From Methylosinus sp. PW1 (GTDB lineage Bacteria > Pseudomonadota > Alphaproteobacteria > Rhizobiales > Beijerinckiaceae), in the NCBI RefSeq assembly GCF_000745215.1, contig NZ_JQNK01000009.1:2542001-2606000 (forward strand): DNA of 64,000 bases, in the 5' to 3' direction. The notes under the pieces were generated by a model, which saw nothing but the letters and a program-made list of their open reading frames with translations, was not told the DNA's origin and did no database searches. Position numbers and translations under genes: made by a program. Numbering within the stretch: position 1 is the stretch's first letter; every line of letters begins with the position of its first letter. Below, one piece after another: positions 8,940-16,987 of the stretch.

Positions 8940-10259
8940 TCAGAGCGACCCCAAAAATGCGAGCAGCTCTCCCCGCTCCGCGCGCGTCAGTCCGCGAAAC
9001 CGCCGCGCTGCGTCCTCCGCCTCTCCGCCGTGCCAGAGGATCGCCTCCGTGACGGTGCGGGCGCGGCCGTCGTGGAGGAAATCCGCGGGCGTTCCAAAGC
9101 GGCCGGCGAGTCCGAGGCCCCAGAGCGGCGGCGTGCGCCAGTCGCGCGGGCCGGCTTCGAAATCCTCGCGCCCATCGGCGAGCCCTTCGCCCATGTCGTG
9201 CAGCAGGAGATCGCCATAGGGATGAATCTCCGCCCCGCTCAGCCAGGGCGCGAAGCCGACCGGGCCGAGCTTCATCGTCTCGCGATGGCAGGCGGAGCAG
9301 CCGATCTCGCGGAACAGCGCCTCGCCTTTGGCGACGCGCGGATCGTCCTGATTGCGGCGCGCCGGCACGGCGAGGCCGCGCATATAGGCGAGCGAGGCCT
9401 CGAGCCGCGTGTAGGTGAGCTCGATCTCTTGTCCCGCGGCCGCGCGGCATTCCGGCTGCGCAGCAGTGCAATTGGGCTCGGGGAAGAGATAGGAGGAGAT
9501 GCCGATATCCTCGGCGAAGGCGTTGGCGATCTGCTGCCGCAAATCCGGCTGATTGGCCTTGAGGCCGAAGCGGCCCAGCGCGATGCGGCCGGCCGCCATG
9601 TCATAGACATGGTTCGGCCGGCCGCGGCCCTGGCCCACCGCATGGCGCATTATCTCGTCGTCCGGCACGGCCTCGAGCAGGCCGAGGCCGAAAACCGGCG
9701 GCGCGTTGCGCAGCGAAATCCGCACATTGTCGTCGAGCGGCCCATAGGCGAGGTCGCGAAACGAAAGGCGCGGGCGGCGCAGCGAGACGGTCTCGCCGTC
9801 GGAAAGGCGCGTCTCGATCTCGTCGAAGGTCACGATCGCGCGGCCCTCGCCCGGCACGCCCGGATTGCCCTCCGGATTGAGCTGCCCGCCATAGGCCGGA
9901 TGGCGCAGCGGGCCGCCATGCGCGTCGCGGCCGGGCGGTCCGAGCCGCACCACCATGGCGCGGGCGATCCCATTCTCCGGGTCCGGCGCCGGGCCGCGGC
10001 CGTTCTTCACATGGCAGGCGATGCAGGAGAGCCGATTATAGAGCGGTCCCAGCCCTGTGATCTCGGTCTGATCCTGCGAGGGGCCGATCACCCAGGCCTG
10101 ATGGAACAGCGCGCTCCCCTGCCGGAAGCCGCGCAGAAAACCCTCGTCCAGCCCGGCCAGGGGCCGGGAGAAAGCGTCGCCGTCGAGCTTGGGATTCTCA
10201 TAGGGCGCGCCGGCGGAAAGAAAAAGCAGCGCCAATGGAAGGAGAAGCCGCCGCCTCAC
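8940..10259 (-). CDS. DUF1111 di-haem c-type cytochrome (thiol-oxidoreductase-like)
   Basis: 439 residues from a GTG start. Two CxxCH haem sites are visible: CIACH at about 79-83 and CSACH at about 321-325. The N-terminal 20 residues (RRRLLLPLALLFLSAGAP) form a signal peptide, placing it in the periplasm. The family is DUF1111, often labelled thiol oxidoreductase and distantly related to MauG/di-haem peroxidases; most members are uncharacterised. The GTG overlaps the stop of the upstream gene by four bases (GTGA), which decides the start although the frame stays open for another 85 codons. Beside an SBP and a TonB receptor it may reduce, oxidise or release an imported metal complex (inference). 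Confidence 0.85.
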   Translation of the reverse strand: MRRRLLLPLALLFLSAGAPYENPKLDGDAFSRPLAGLDEGFLRGFRQGSALFHQAWVIGPSQDQTEITGLGPLYNRLSCIACHVKNGRGPAPDPENGIARAMVVRLGPPGRDAHGGPLRHPAYGGQLNPEGNPGVPGEGRAIVTFDEIETRLSDGETVSLRRPRLSFRDLAYGPLDDNVRISLRNAPPVFGLGLLEAVPDDEIMRHAVGQGRGRPNHVYDMAAGRIALGRFGLKANQPDLRQQIANAFAEDIGISSYLFPEPNCTAAQPECRAAAGQEIELTYTRLEASLAYMRGLAVPARRNQDDPRVAKGEALFREIGCSACHRETMKLGPVGFAPWLSGAEIHPYGDLLLHDMGEGLADGREDFEAGPRDWRTPPLWGLGLAGRFGTPADFLHDGRARTVTEAILWHGGEAEDAARRFRGLTRAERGELLAFLGSL

Positions 10260-11602
10260 AGACGCGGCTCGGCGGAAGCGACGAGGCTCAGCGCCTCGGC
10301 TCGGGCCGATGCAATTTCTGCGCGCCAACGGGCGGCGAGATCGCCGTCCTTCAGCTCGCGGCTGGAAAAACGATCGAGAAATGCGGAATCTTTCGCCTGC
10401 GCCTCGGAAATAGGCGTGAAGCCGGCGAGCTTGCGCGCCTTCGCCACAGCGGCGGCGCCTGCGGAGTCGGGGGCGGCGGCGAGCCGCGCCTCGGCGGCGT
10501 GAATGGCGCGCCACAGGCGCTGCGTCTCGGCGTGGCGCTCTGTAATGGCGAGATCGAACATCACGCCGACGACGCCGGGCCGCCGTCGGCCGATCTCGGC
10601 GTCATAGGGGTAGAAGGTTCCCGGCGGCAGGGCGAAGGGATCGACCACCGCCGCCGGCTTGCCTTCATAGGCGTCCGGCCGGGCCGGATGGCGGCTGCTG
10701 TCGGCCTCCATCATCAGCTTCTGGCCCTTGGAAGAGAGCGCGAAATCGACGAATGCCTGGGCCGCCGAAAAACGCTGCGTGCTCGCCGTGATGGCGATAT
10801 GGGCTGGCAGAAAGGCGGTCTTCTCCGGATAGACGAAGGAGATGGATTCGCCATTGGCCAGCGCGTTGAAGGCGAAGAAGTCGATGGTCAGGCCGAGCGC
10901 CGCATGGCCGTCCTTGACGCTCGCCGTCGGGCCGGAGCCGGAGCCCAGCAGCTCCGCGCCGCCGGCGATCTCGGCGAGCAGCGCCCAGCCGCGCTCCCAG
11001 CCCTCCGACTGCAGCACGATGTCATAGAGCGCCGGCGAGAAGCCCACCTTGGCCGGAATCGGCATGACGATGCGGCCGGCATAGGCGGGGGAGGCGAGGT
11101 CGCTCCAGCTCTTGGGCGGCTTCAGCCCATCGCGCGCGAGCGCGGGCGGATCGACCACGATCCCATAGCCGGCGACGTCATAGGCCTCGAACAGTCCATT
11201 AGGGTCCGAGAGAAGCTGATCGCCGAGCCGACCGGGCAGGGCGGCGCGATCGACCGAGAATTTCTGAAAGGCGCCGCGATCTCGCAATATAGGGAAGTTT
11301 CCCAAAGCGGGCGCCCAATAGACATCGGCGCCGCCCTGATCCTTGTCGCTCAGCAGAGCGAGCGCGTCGCGCGACTGCTTCCAGACGAATTGGACATGGA
11401 CGCCGGGATAGAGCTTCTCGAACTCCGCCTCATAGCGAGTCGTCAGCTCTTCCGGGAAGGAGGTGACGACGATGAGGCGCTCGTCCGCCGCCCGCGCCGG
11501 CCTGCCGAGCAGAGCGACGCCGAGCGCGGAAGGGAGGGCCGCCAGCACATTGCGGCGGCTGGGGCGGAGGGCGAGGCGACTCGCTATGTTTAGGCGATAC
11601 AT
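10256..11602 (-). CDS. Periplasmic substrate-binding protein (family 1, iron/molybdate-type)
   Basis: 448 residues from ATG 11602. A Tat-like signal (PSRRNVLAAL...GRPARA, about 15-38) precedes the mature protein starting near ADERLIVVTS. The fold matches extracellular solute-binding family 1, as in Fe(III) binding proteins: DVYWAPALGNF, WSDLASPAYAGRIVMPIP and AFVDFALSSKGQKLM. No ABC permease or ATPase gene is adjacent, which is unusual. The next gene overlaps by four bases. The start codon lies inside a ModE-like dyad and at the predicted transcription start, so the mRNA may be leaderless. A TTG at 11638 would give 12 more residues but coincides with the -35 TTGACA. Confidence 0.8.
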   Translation of the reverse strand: MYRLNIASRLALRPSRRNVLAALPSALGVALLGRPARAADERLIVVTSFPEELTTRYEAEFEKLYPGVHVQFVWKQSRDALALLSDKDQGGADVYWAPALGNFPILRDRGAFQKFSVDRAALPGRLGDQLLSDPNGLFEAYDVAGYGIVVDPPALARDGLKPPKSWSDLASPAYAGRIVMPIPAKVGFSPALYDIVLQSEGWERGWALLAEIAGGAELLGSGSGPTASVKDGHAALGLTIDFFAFNALANGESISFVYPEKTAFLPAHIAITASTQRFSAAQAFVDFALSSKGQKLMMEADSSRHPARPDAYEGKPAAVVDPFALPPGTFYPYDAEIGRRRPGVVGVMFDLAITERHAETQRLWRAIHAAEARLAAAPDSAGAAAVAKARKLAGFTPISEAQAKDSAFLDRFSSRELKDGDLAARWRAEIASARAEALSLVASAEPRL

Positions 11603-11606
11603 AATG
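11582..11606 (-). promoter_or_regulatory. Candidate ModE-type operator (Mo-box)
   Basis: Dyad CGCTATGT-N9-ACATAATG. The half sites resemble the ModE operator of E. coli modA (CGTTATAT / ACATAACG), and part of the centre (TCGCC) is shared on the minus strand. The spacing is nine rather than eight bases. It covers the predicted transcription start of the binding-protein gene, where a repressor would act, and a ModE-type regulator gene is immediately upstream. This is a sequence-based inference. Confidence 0.5.
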
Positions 11607-11609
11607 AAA

Positions 11610-11638
11610 ACATAAAAGCGCCGCCGCGGGCGTGTCAA
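11610..11638 (-). promoter_or_regulatory. Sigma-70-type promoter of the binding-protein operon
   Basis: On the minus strand TTGACA (11638-11633) is followed after 17 bases by TTATGT (11615-11610). The expected start of transcription falls at about 11604-11603, one or two bases before ATG 11602. Confidence 0.5.
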
Positions 11639-11658
11639 TCGACGCGAGCGCTCATTTT

Positions 11659-11679
11659 ATCGGCGGGTAGCCCGCCGAT
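11659..11679 (-). terminator. Perfect hairpin after the ModE-like gene
   Basis: Perfect 9-base arms (ATCGGCGGG / CCCGCCGAT) around a 3-base centre, 34 bases beyond the regulator stop and just upstream of the next promoter. It could terminate the regulator transcript, though the minus strand after it reads AAAATG without a T run, so an operator function is also possible. Confidence 0.45.
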
Positions 11680-11712
11680 TGATCTTTCTACCAGCGGTAG
11701 GGAATTCGATTG

Positions 11713-12504
11713 TCAGTCGACCGCGAGGATGACGTCGGTCGGGCTGAAGCTGGCGACGGCTCGCTCGCCCTCGGTGAGGCCGAGGTCTTCCGCCGTCTGG
11801 CGCGGCACGACGGCGTGCATCGTCTTGCCCGCGCCAATGTCGAGCAGAACCTCGCTGTTGCGCTCTGCGTCGATTCGCCGCCGCACCACGCCGACGAACT
11901 GATTGCGCACGCCGGGGGGCGTGTGCTCGGGCGTGGTGAGATGAACGAAGGAGGATTTGATCAGCGCCAGCGTCTTGCGTCCCGGCTCGAGGCCGAGCTC
12001 CACCGCCGAGTCATTGGTGACGATGGCGTGAATGGAGGTCTCCGGCGAAACGCGCAGCGTCACCTCGACATCGACCGGCCATTTCTTCACCGAGACGACT
12101 TCCGTCTGGAATACATTGCGCGCAGAAATTTTTACGCCCACGCTCCAAAGGAGAAAATCATCCTGATCCTCGAGCCCTTCCTCGGCGATGAGCGAGGAAA
12201 TGCGCGACAGGCGCTCCTCCAGCCGATGAAAAGTGGCGATGAGCCGGCGCCCTTCCGTCGTCACTTCCGCGCCGCCGCCGGAGCGGCCGCCGGCCTTTGT
12301 CACAAAGGCGGGGCTGGGCAGAAGATTATTGATGGCGTTCACAGCATCCCAGGCCGTCTTATAGCTGAAGCCGACGACCTTCGCCGCCTTGGTGATGCTT
12401 CCATATTCGGCGACCGCCTCCAAAAGCTTGATGCGATCACGTCCGACCAGGAAACGTCCTTCGCTGCGAAGCGCCAGCAGCGCGTCGATCTTGTTGACTG
12501 TCAT
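11713..12504 (-). CDS. modE: ModE-type molybdate-responsive transcriptional regulator
   Basis: 263 residues. The N-terminal winged helix has GSITKAAKVVGFSYKTAWDA and GGRSGGGAEVT, the hallmark of ModE. The C-terminal half contains two Mop/TOBE units; SARN (in VKISARNVFQ) and a lysine in LALIKSSFVHL match molybdate-binding residues of E. coli ModE. ModE binds DNA with molybdate or tungstate and represses uptake genes. No modABC genes are nearby; instead it precedes a leftward binding-protein/DUF1111/TonB-receptor unit with a ModE-like box. Its own promoter overlaps the end of murQ. Confidence 0.88.
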   Translation of the reverse strand: MTVNKIDALLALRSEGRFLVGRDRIKLLEAVAEYGSITKAAKVVGFSYKTAWDAVNAINNLLPSPAFVTKAGGRSGGGAEVTTEGRRLIATFHRLEERLSRISSLIAEEGLEDQDDFLLWSVGVKISARNVFQTEVVSVKKWPVDVEVTLRVSPETSIHAIVTNDSAVELGLEPGRKTLALIKSSFVHLTTPEHTPPGVRNQFVGVVRRRIDAERNSEVLLDIGAGKTMHAVVPRQTAEDLGLTEGERAVASFSPTDVILAVD

Positions 12505-12536
12505 GGCTCTCGCGAATCCTTTCCGGCGAATATTTA

Positions 12537-12565
12537 TTTATACCTCTTCATCGAAGACGCATCAA
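12537..12565 (-). promoter_or_regulatory. Promoter of the ModE-type gene
   Basis: TTGATG (12565-12560), 17-base spacer, TATAAA (12542-12537) on the minus strand, 33 bases before the ATG with AAAGGA as ribosome site. The -35 hexamer overlaps the murQ stop. Confidence 0.55.
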
Positions 12566-13503
12566 AATTCGGGCCGATGAGGCTCCAACGCGCCGGATTT
12601 TTTCCCTCCCTCGGCCGGCGCGCCGGCGAGCGCCTCCACCGCCCGGCGCAAATGGCCGCGCGATCCTTCGAGCGCGGCGCGCGCTTCGCCGAGTCCATGG
12701 CCTTCGAGCAGCAGATAGGCCAGCTTGACGCTGCCGCCCGCGCGACGCAGCGCCGTGTCGATCTCCTTGCTCTCGCGTCCGGTGAGCCGCGCCAGAATGC
12801 GCTCGCTGCGACGCGCGAGCTTCTTGTTCGACGCCTGCACATCGACCATCAGCCCTTCATAGACGCGGCCCTGCAGGATCATCACCAGTGACGACAGCAT
12901 CAGCAGCGCGACGCGCTGCGCCGTGCCGGCCTTCATGCGCGTCGAGCCGGCGATCGCTTCCGATCCCGTGTCGAGAAACACCGCATGCTCCGCCTCGGCG
13001 AGCAGCGGCGCGTCGTGATTATTGGCGACGCCGATCGTCAAGGCGCCATGGCGCGCCGCCTCGCGCAGGCAGGCGAGGGTGAAGGGCGTCGTGCCGCTCG
13101 CCGCGACGGCGATGACGACATCGGCCTCGCCGATCGCATGGCGGCGCATCAGCTCGGCGCCGCGCTCGGCCTCGTCTTCCGCGCCTTCCACGGCTTTCAG
13201 CAGCGCATCGTCGCCGCCCGCCATCAGCAGCAGCAGGCGCTCCTGCGGCCAGCTGAAGGTCGGCGTCAGCTCGGCGCCGTCCTGCACAGCGAGCCGGCCC
13301 GATGTTCCGGCGCCGACATAGACGATGCGTCCGCCGCGCGCGAGGCGCCGCACCACCGCGAGCGCCGCCGCTTCCATCGCAGGACGCGCCGCGCGCACGG
13401 CGGCGACGGCGGCGAACTGCCCTTCGATCATGGCGTCGAGAATCTCGCGCGGCTCCCATGCGTCGATCGACGAATAGCGTGGGCTCGGACGTTCCGTTTC
13501 CAT
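12562..13503 (-). CDS. murQ: N-acetylmuramic acid 6-phosphate etherase MurQ
   Basis: 313 residues, normal for MurQ. It cleaves the lactyl ether of MurNAc-6-phosphate to GlcNAc-6-phosphate and D-lactate in peptidoglycan recycling. The SIS domain shows IVYVGAGTSGRLAVQDGAELTPTF, ADVVIAVAASGTTPF and GSTRMKAGTAQ; the C-terminal helical part has EIDTALRRAGGSVKLAYLLLEG. The start at METERPSP is set by a strong ribosome site (AAGGAGGAC six bases before the ATG); the open frame upstream is spurious. Divergent from the nagB-like/nagA pair with about 150 bases between. Confidence 0.93.
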   Translation of the reverse strand: METERPSPRYSSIDAWEPREILDAMIEGQFAAVAAVRAARPAMEAAALAVVRRLARGGRIVYVGAGTSGRLAVQDGAELTPTFSWPQERLLLLMAGGDDALLKAVEGAEDEAERGAELMRRHAIGEADVVIAVAASGTTPFTLACLREAARHGALTIGVANNHDAPLLAEAEHAVFLDTGSEAIAGSTRMKAGTAQRVALLMLSSLVMILQGRVYEGLMVDVQASNKKLARRSERILARLTGRESKEIDTALRRAGGSVKLAYLLLEGHGLGEARAALEGSRGHLRRAVEALAGAPAEGGKKSGALEPHRPEF

Positions 13504-13653
13504 GTGGTCCTCCTTACGCAACAGTTCGTCCTCCGCAGTCGAATTCGCAAGCGAAGGCGCTGCCGCGCAAAGGATTTCGCGCTCGCGCGACGCGCGCTCC
13601 CGTGCCATAAGGACGCGGGCGGGGGGCGTGACAGAGCTGCAGCAGAGCCGCCG

Positions 13654-14685
13654 ATGACCATGCAAGACAATCAAATGGCGATCGAAGCGCGCGAGGCGCC
13701 GCAGGCGGTCGCGCGACAACGAGAGCTCATCGCCCCTCGCCTCGCGCCGCTCGTCGCGCGCTTGCGCAATGTCGATCCGCGCGTCGTCGTCACTTGCGCG
13801 CGCGGCAGCTCCGCTCATGCGGCGACATTCGCAAAGCATCTCATAGAGCGCGGACTCGGCCTGCCGGTCGCTTCCGCCGCGCCGAACATCTCCAGCGTCT
13901 ATGGCGGCGCGCTGCGCCTCGACGGCCAATTCTTTCTCGCGATCTCGCAATCGGGCGGCAGCAATGATCTCATAGAGCAGGCCGCCGCCGCGCGCCGCAG
14001 CGGCGCTGTCACCGCTTGCCTCGTCAATGAGGTCGAGAGCGAGCTCGCCGCGCAATGCGAGTTCGTTCTGCCAATGGCCGCAGGGCCGGAATTCGCGGTG
14101 CCGGCGACGAAGACCTTCATCGCCTCGCTCGCCGCGCTGGCGCGTCTCGTCGCGCTATGGTCGCAGGATCGCGCGCTCGAGGACGCGCTCGCGCGTCTGC
14201 CGGAGCGGCTCGCGCGCGCGGCCGAGCTCGATTGGTCGCGAATGGTGGACGCTTTCTCACGCGCGGAAAGTCTCGTCACAATCGGACGCGGGCCGACTCT
14301 GGCCATAGCGCGCGAGGCGGCGCTGAAGCTGAAGGAGACCGCCAATCTCCATGCGGAGGCGTTCAGCGCCGCGGAATTCATGCATGGGCCGGTGTCGCTC
14401 GTCTCGCCGCTCTATCCGATCCTGATGCTGACGCCGACAGACGAGGCGGCGAGCGGCATGCGTCGCCTTGCCGAGGATTTGCGCGGCAAAGGCGCGGCTC
14501 TGTTCACGACGGATCGCGAGGACGAGACGCGCAATCGCCTGCCGACGATCGCATCCGATCATCCAGAGACCGACGCCATCTGCCTCATTCAGAGCTTTTA
14601 CGCCATGGCGGCGCGGCTCGCCGCGGCGCGCGGCGTCGATGTCGATCGTCCGCGCCATTTGCAGAAGGTGACGCGCACGCGATGA
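13654..14685 (+). CDS. SIS-domain glucosamine-6-phosphate deaminase (NagB-II type) or GlmS-like isomerase
   Basis: 343 residues with two SIS domains and no glutaminase domain. Visible motifs are VVTCARGSSAHAATFAKHLIE, LAISQSGGSNDLIE, VPATKTFIASL and LKLKETANLHAEAFSAAEF followed by MHGP, as in the isomerase half of GlmS and in NagB-II deaminases. It overlaps nagA by four bases (ATGA), which favours GlcN-6-P deamination to fructose-6-P and ammonia downstream of NagA. ATGs at 13660 and 13675 are alternative starts. Cytosolic. Members of this family were formerly called AgaS or GlmS-like, so the exact reaction needs assay. Confidence 0.82.
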   Translation: MTMQDNQMAIEAREAPQAVARQRELIAPRLAPLVARLRNVDPRVVVTCARGSSAHAATFAKHLIERGLGLPVASAAPNISSVYGGALRLDGQFFLAISQSGGSNDLIEQAAAARRSGAVTACLVNEVESELAAQCEFVLPMAAGPEFAVPATKTFIASLAALARLVALWSQDRALEDALARLPERLARAAELDWSRMVDAFSRAESLVTIGRGPTLAIAREAALKLKETANLHAEAFSAAEFMHGPVSLVSPLYPILMLTPTDEAASGMRRLAEDLRGKGAALFTTDREDETRNRLPTIASDHPETDAICLIQSFYAMAARLAAARGVDVDRPRHLQKVTRTR

Positions 14686-15842
14686 GCGAGGAGGCGCGCC
14701 GAACGATCGCCGCCGATGTCGTCTTCGACGGCGAAACGGCGCATCGCGATTGCGCGGTGGTGATAGAGGGCGAGAACATCGTCTCGCTCATTCTGCGTCG
14801 CGAGATTCCGCGCGGCGCCGATGTGCTCGAGCTGCCGAAAGGCGTTTGGCTCGCGCCGGGCTTCATCGATATTCAGGTGAATGGCGGCGGCGATGTTCTG
14901 TTCAATGATTCGCCGACGCCGGAGACGATCGCGACCATCGTTCGGGCGCATCGCAAATTCGGCACGACCTCGCTGCTGCCGACTCTCATCACCGACACGG
15001 ATGAGAAGATGATCGCGGCCGCGCGCGCCGTGGCGGAGATTCTCCCACATGCGCCCGGCGTGCTCGGCGTGCATTTCGAAGGACCCTTCATCTCGCCGGA
15101 GCGACTCGGCGTGCATCGCGCCGATCTTCGCCGCGCGCCTTCGCCGCATCATATCGAGATGCTCGCGCCGCCGCCGGGCGGCGTGTCGCTCGTCACTCTC
15201 GCGCCGGAGGAGACGCCGCCGGGCTTCGTCGCCGAGCTCGTCGCGGCCGGCTGCAAAGTCGCGCTCGGCCACTCGATGGCGAATTACGCGCAGACGCGCG
15301 CCGCAATGGCGGAAGGTCTGACCGGCTTCACCCATCTCTTCAACGCAATGCGCCCCCTCGCCAGCCGCGAGCCGGGGCCGATCGCGGCGGCGCTCGACTC
15401 TTCGGCCGCGTCTTACGGCCTCATCGTCGATGGCGAGCATGTCGATCCGGCGATCTTGCGCCTCGCTCTGCGCGCCGGCCTCGGCCATCCCATGCTCGTC
15501 ACCGACGCAATGCCGCCGGTCGGCGGCGACGGACGCGGATTCGTCCTGCAGGGCAGGGAGATTCTCGTCGAGAACGGACGCTGCGTGACGGAGGAGGGGA
15601 CGCTCGCCGGCGCTTCGCTGGATATGGCGAGCGCCGTGCGCAATTGCGTCGCGCTGCTCGATCTTCCGCTCGAGCGGGCGCTCGTTCTCGCCTCCGCCAA
15701 TCCGGCGAATTTTCTGGGGCTCGGCAAAAGGCTCGGCCGGCTCGTCGCCGGCTATCGCGCCGATATGACGGCCTTCGATCCGCAGAGCCTTCGCATCGTT
15801 TCGACCTGGGTCGCCGGCGAGCGCTCCGCCGAGCAATGGTGA
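14682..15842 (+). CDS. nagA: N-acetylglucosamine-6-phosphate deacetylase NagA
   Basis: 386 residues, the normal length. Amidohydrolase-fold enzyme removing acetate from GlcNAc-6-P. Metal and active-site motifs are present: APGFIDIQVNGGGD, GVHFEGPFISPERLGVH, VALGHSMANYAQ, FTHLFNAMRPL and the catalytic aspartate in LVTDAMPPVGG. The start overlaps the stop of the upstream SIS gene. With murQ and nagZ it completes a route from anhydro-muropeptides to fructose-6-P. Confidence 0.93.
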   Translation: MSEEARRTIAADVVFDGETAHRDCAVVIEGENIVSLILRREIPRGADVLELPKGVWLAPGFIDIQVNGGGDVLFNDSPTPETIATIVRAHRKFGTTSLLPTLITDTDEKMIAAARAVAEILPHAPGVLGVHFEGPFISPERLGVHRADLRRAPSPHHIEMLAPPPGGVSLVTLAPEETPPGFVAELVAAGCKVALGHSMANYAQTRAAMAEGLTGFTHLFNAMRPLASREPGPIAAALDSSAASYGLIVDGEHVDPAILRLALRAGLGHPMLVTDAMPPVGGDGRGFVLQGREILVENGRCVTEEGTLAGASLDMASAVRNCVALLDLPLERALVLASANPANFLGLGKRLGRLVAGYRADMTAFDPQSLRIVSTWVAGERSAEQW

Positions 15843-15852
15843 GGCGCGCGCG

Positions 15853-16851
15853 TCACGCCTTGAGGCGCCGGATGCGCTCGATCGCGGCGCGCGCATTGTC
15901 GCCGAGCGAAGCGTCCTTCGCGCAGGCGTCGAGGAGATTTTGCGCATAGCGCGCCGACTCCGCCTGCTCGTCTTTCATATTATTGCCGATGAGAATGAAA
16001 TCTGCGCCCGCGCGTAATGCGCATAATGCGGCTTCGCCCGTGGTCATCAGCTTTTGCACGCCTTGCATCTGAAGGTCGTCGGTCAATATCACAGCGCCCG
16101 GCGCCCATTGCCGCAATTTGCGAATGGCGACGGAAGAAAGACAGCAGGGCGTGTCCTTCTCCCACTGATTCACGACGCCATGGCTGAACAGAACCATGGG
16201 AACGCTCGGCGCCAGAGTCTCGAAGATCTTCACCTGTGTGTCGGTGATGCAATCGGAGAGATCCATCACATGATCGTGTGGATTGACCTTGGCGCCGCCC
16301 GTGCCGGGAAAATGTTTCAGGCACAGTTTCAGCCCGGTCGCGCGCGCGACCTCGATCAGCGTGGCGACGCAATCCTCGACGACGCGCGGATCGGCGGAGA
16401 AGCTGCGCTGCGCCGAGCCAATGTCGGGACTATCGGGATTTATGTCGAGATCGACGACGGGCGCGAGATCGGCGTCAATGCCGAGATCGCGTAATTCCGC
16501 ATAGGCGGGACGCAGCGCGTCGAGCCGCTCTTGCGCCGTCAGCCGGCCGAATTGGCGTGCGCTCGGCAGCGGCGCGAAGCCGCGCTCCTCCTTCAGCCGC
16601 CGCACCTTGCCGCCCTCTTGATCGATGAAGATCAGCGGCCGCGTCGGCAGCGCGTGAATCTCCGCGCAGAGCGCCTTCACCTGCGCGGGATCGAAAATAT
16701 TGCGCTCATATTTGCGATCCGTGCAGTCGTAATCGAAGAGGATGACGCCGCCGAGCCCATAATCGCGCGCGAAATCGCGCAGCCAGGGCGGCGCATGCGG
16801 CGTGCGGAAGCCGAGCAGGAACAGCTCGCCTATGGGCAGATAGGAAGACAT
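15853..16851 (-). CDS. nagZ: Beta-N-acetylhexosaminidase NagZ, glycoside hydrolase family 3
   Basis: 332 residues, single GH3 barrel, no signal peptide, so cytosolic. Motifs: FIDQEGGKVRRL, PVVDLDINPDSPDIGSAQRSFSADP, LCLKHFPGTGG and the nucleophile aspartate in VILTDDLQMQGV. NagZ removes GlcNAc from muropeptides during recycling. The catalytic loop is atypical: the usual KHFPGHGDT...DSH is here KHFPGTGG followed by NPHDH, so the general acid/base dyad may be supplied by the shifted HDH. Converges on nagA with a 10-base gap. Confidence 0.87.
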   Translation of the reverse strand: MSSYLPIGELFLLGFRTPHAPPWLRDFARDYGLGGVILFDYDCTDRKYERNIFDPAQVKALCAEIHALPTRPLIFIDQEGGKVRRLKEERGFAPLPSARQFGRLTAQERLDALRPAYAELRDLGIDADLAPVVDLDINPDSPDIGSAQRSFSADPRVVEDCVATLIEVARATGLKLCLKHFPGTGGAKVNPHDHVMDLSDCITDTQVKIFETLAPSVPMVLFSHGVVNQWEKDTPCCLSSVAIRKLRQWAPGAVILTDDLQMQGVQKLMTTGEAALCALRAGADFILIGNNMKDEQAESARYAQNLLDACAKDASLGDNARAAIERIRRLKA

Positions 16852-16987
16852 TGGTGTGAGATGGCGCAGCGATGAGCGAGGTCAAACGCGGCCGCGACGA
16901 AAATATGGCGAAAGATAGAAGCTGCGCTTTCGCCCGCTCTCCGTTAAGAGCTGTCGCCACGAGCTTTCGAGTTTAAGGATGAGGAAG

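Noticed and set aside
5984..9052. 1022-codon plus-strand frame over chpT and the TonB receptor
   Set aside because: Spans two confident genes and their gap on the other strand with no recognisable domain.
8940..10514. 524-residue version of the DUF1111 protein
   Set aside because: The first 85 codons lie inside the binding-protein gene; the GTG at 10259 gives a signal peptide and a four-base overlap.
12562..14055. 497-residue version of MurQ
   Set aside because: The N-terminal 184 codons run antisense through the SIS gene; ribosome site and homology place the start at 13503.
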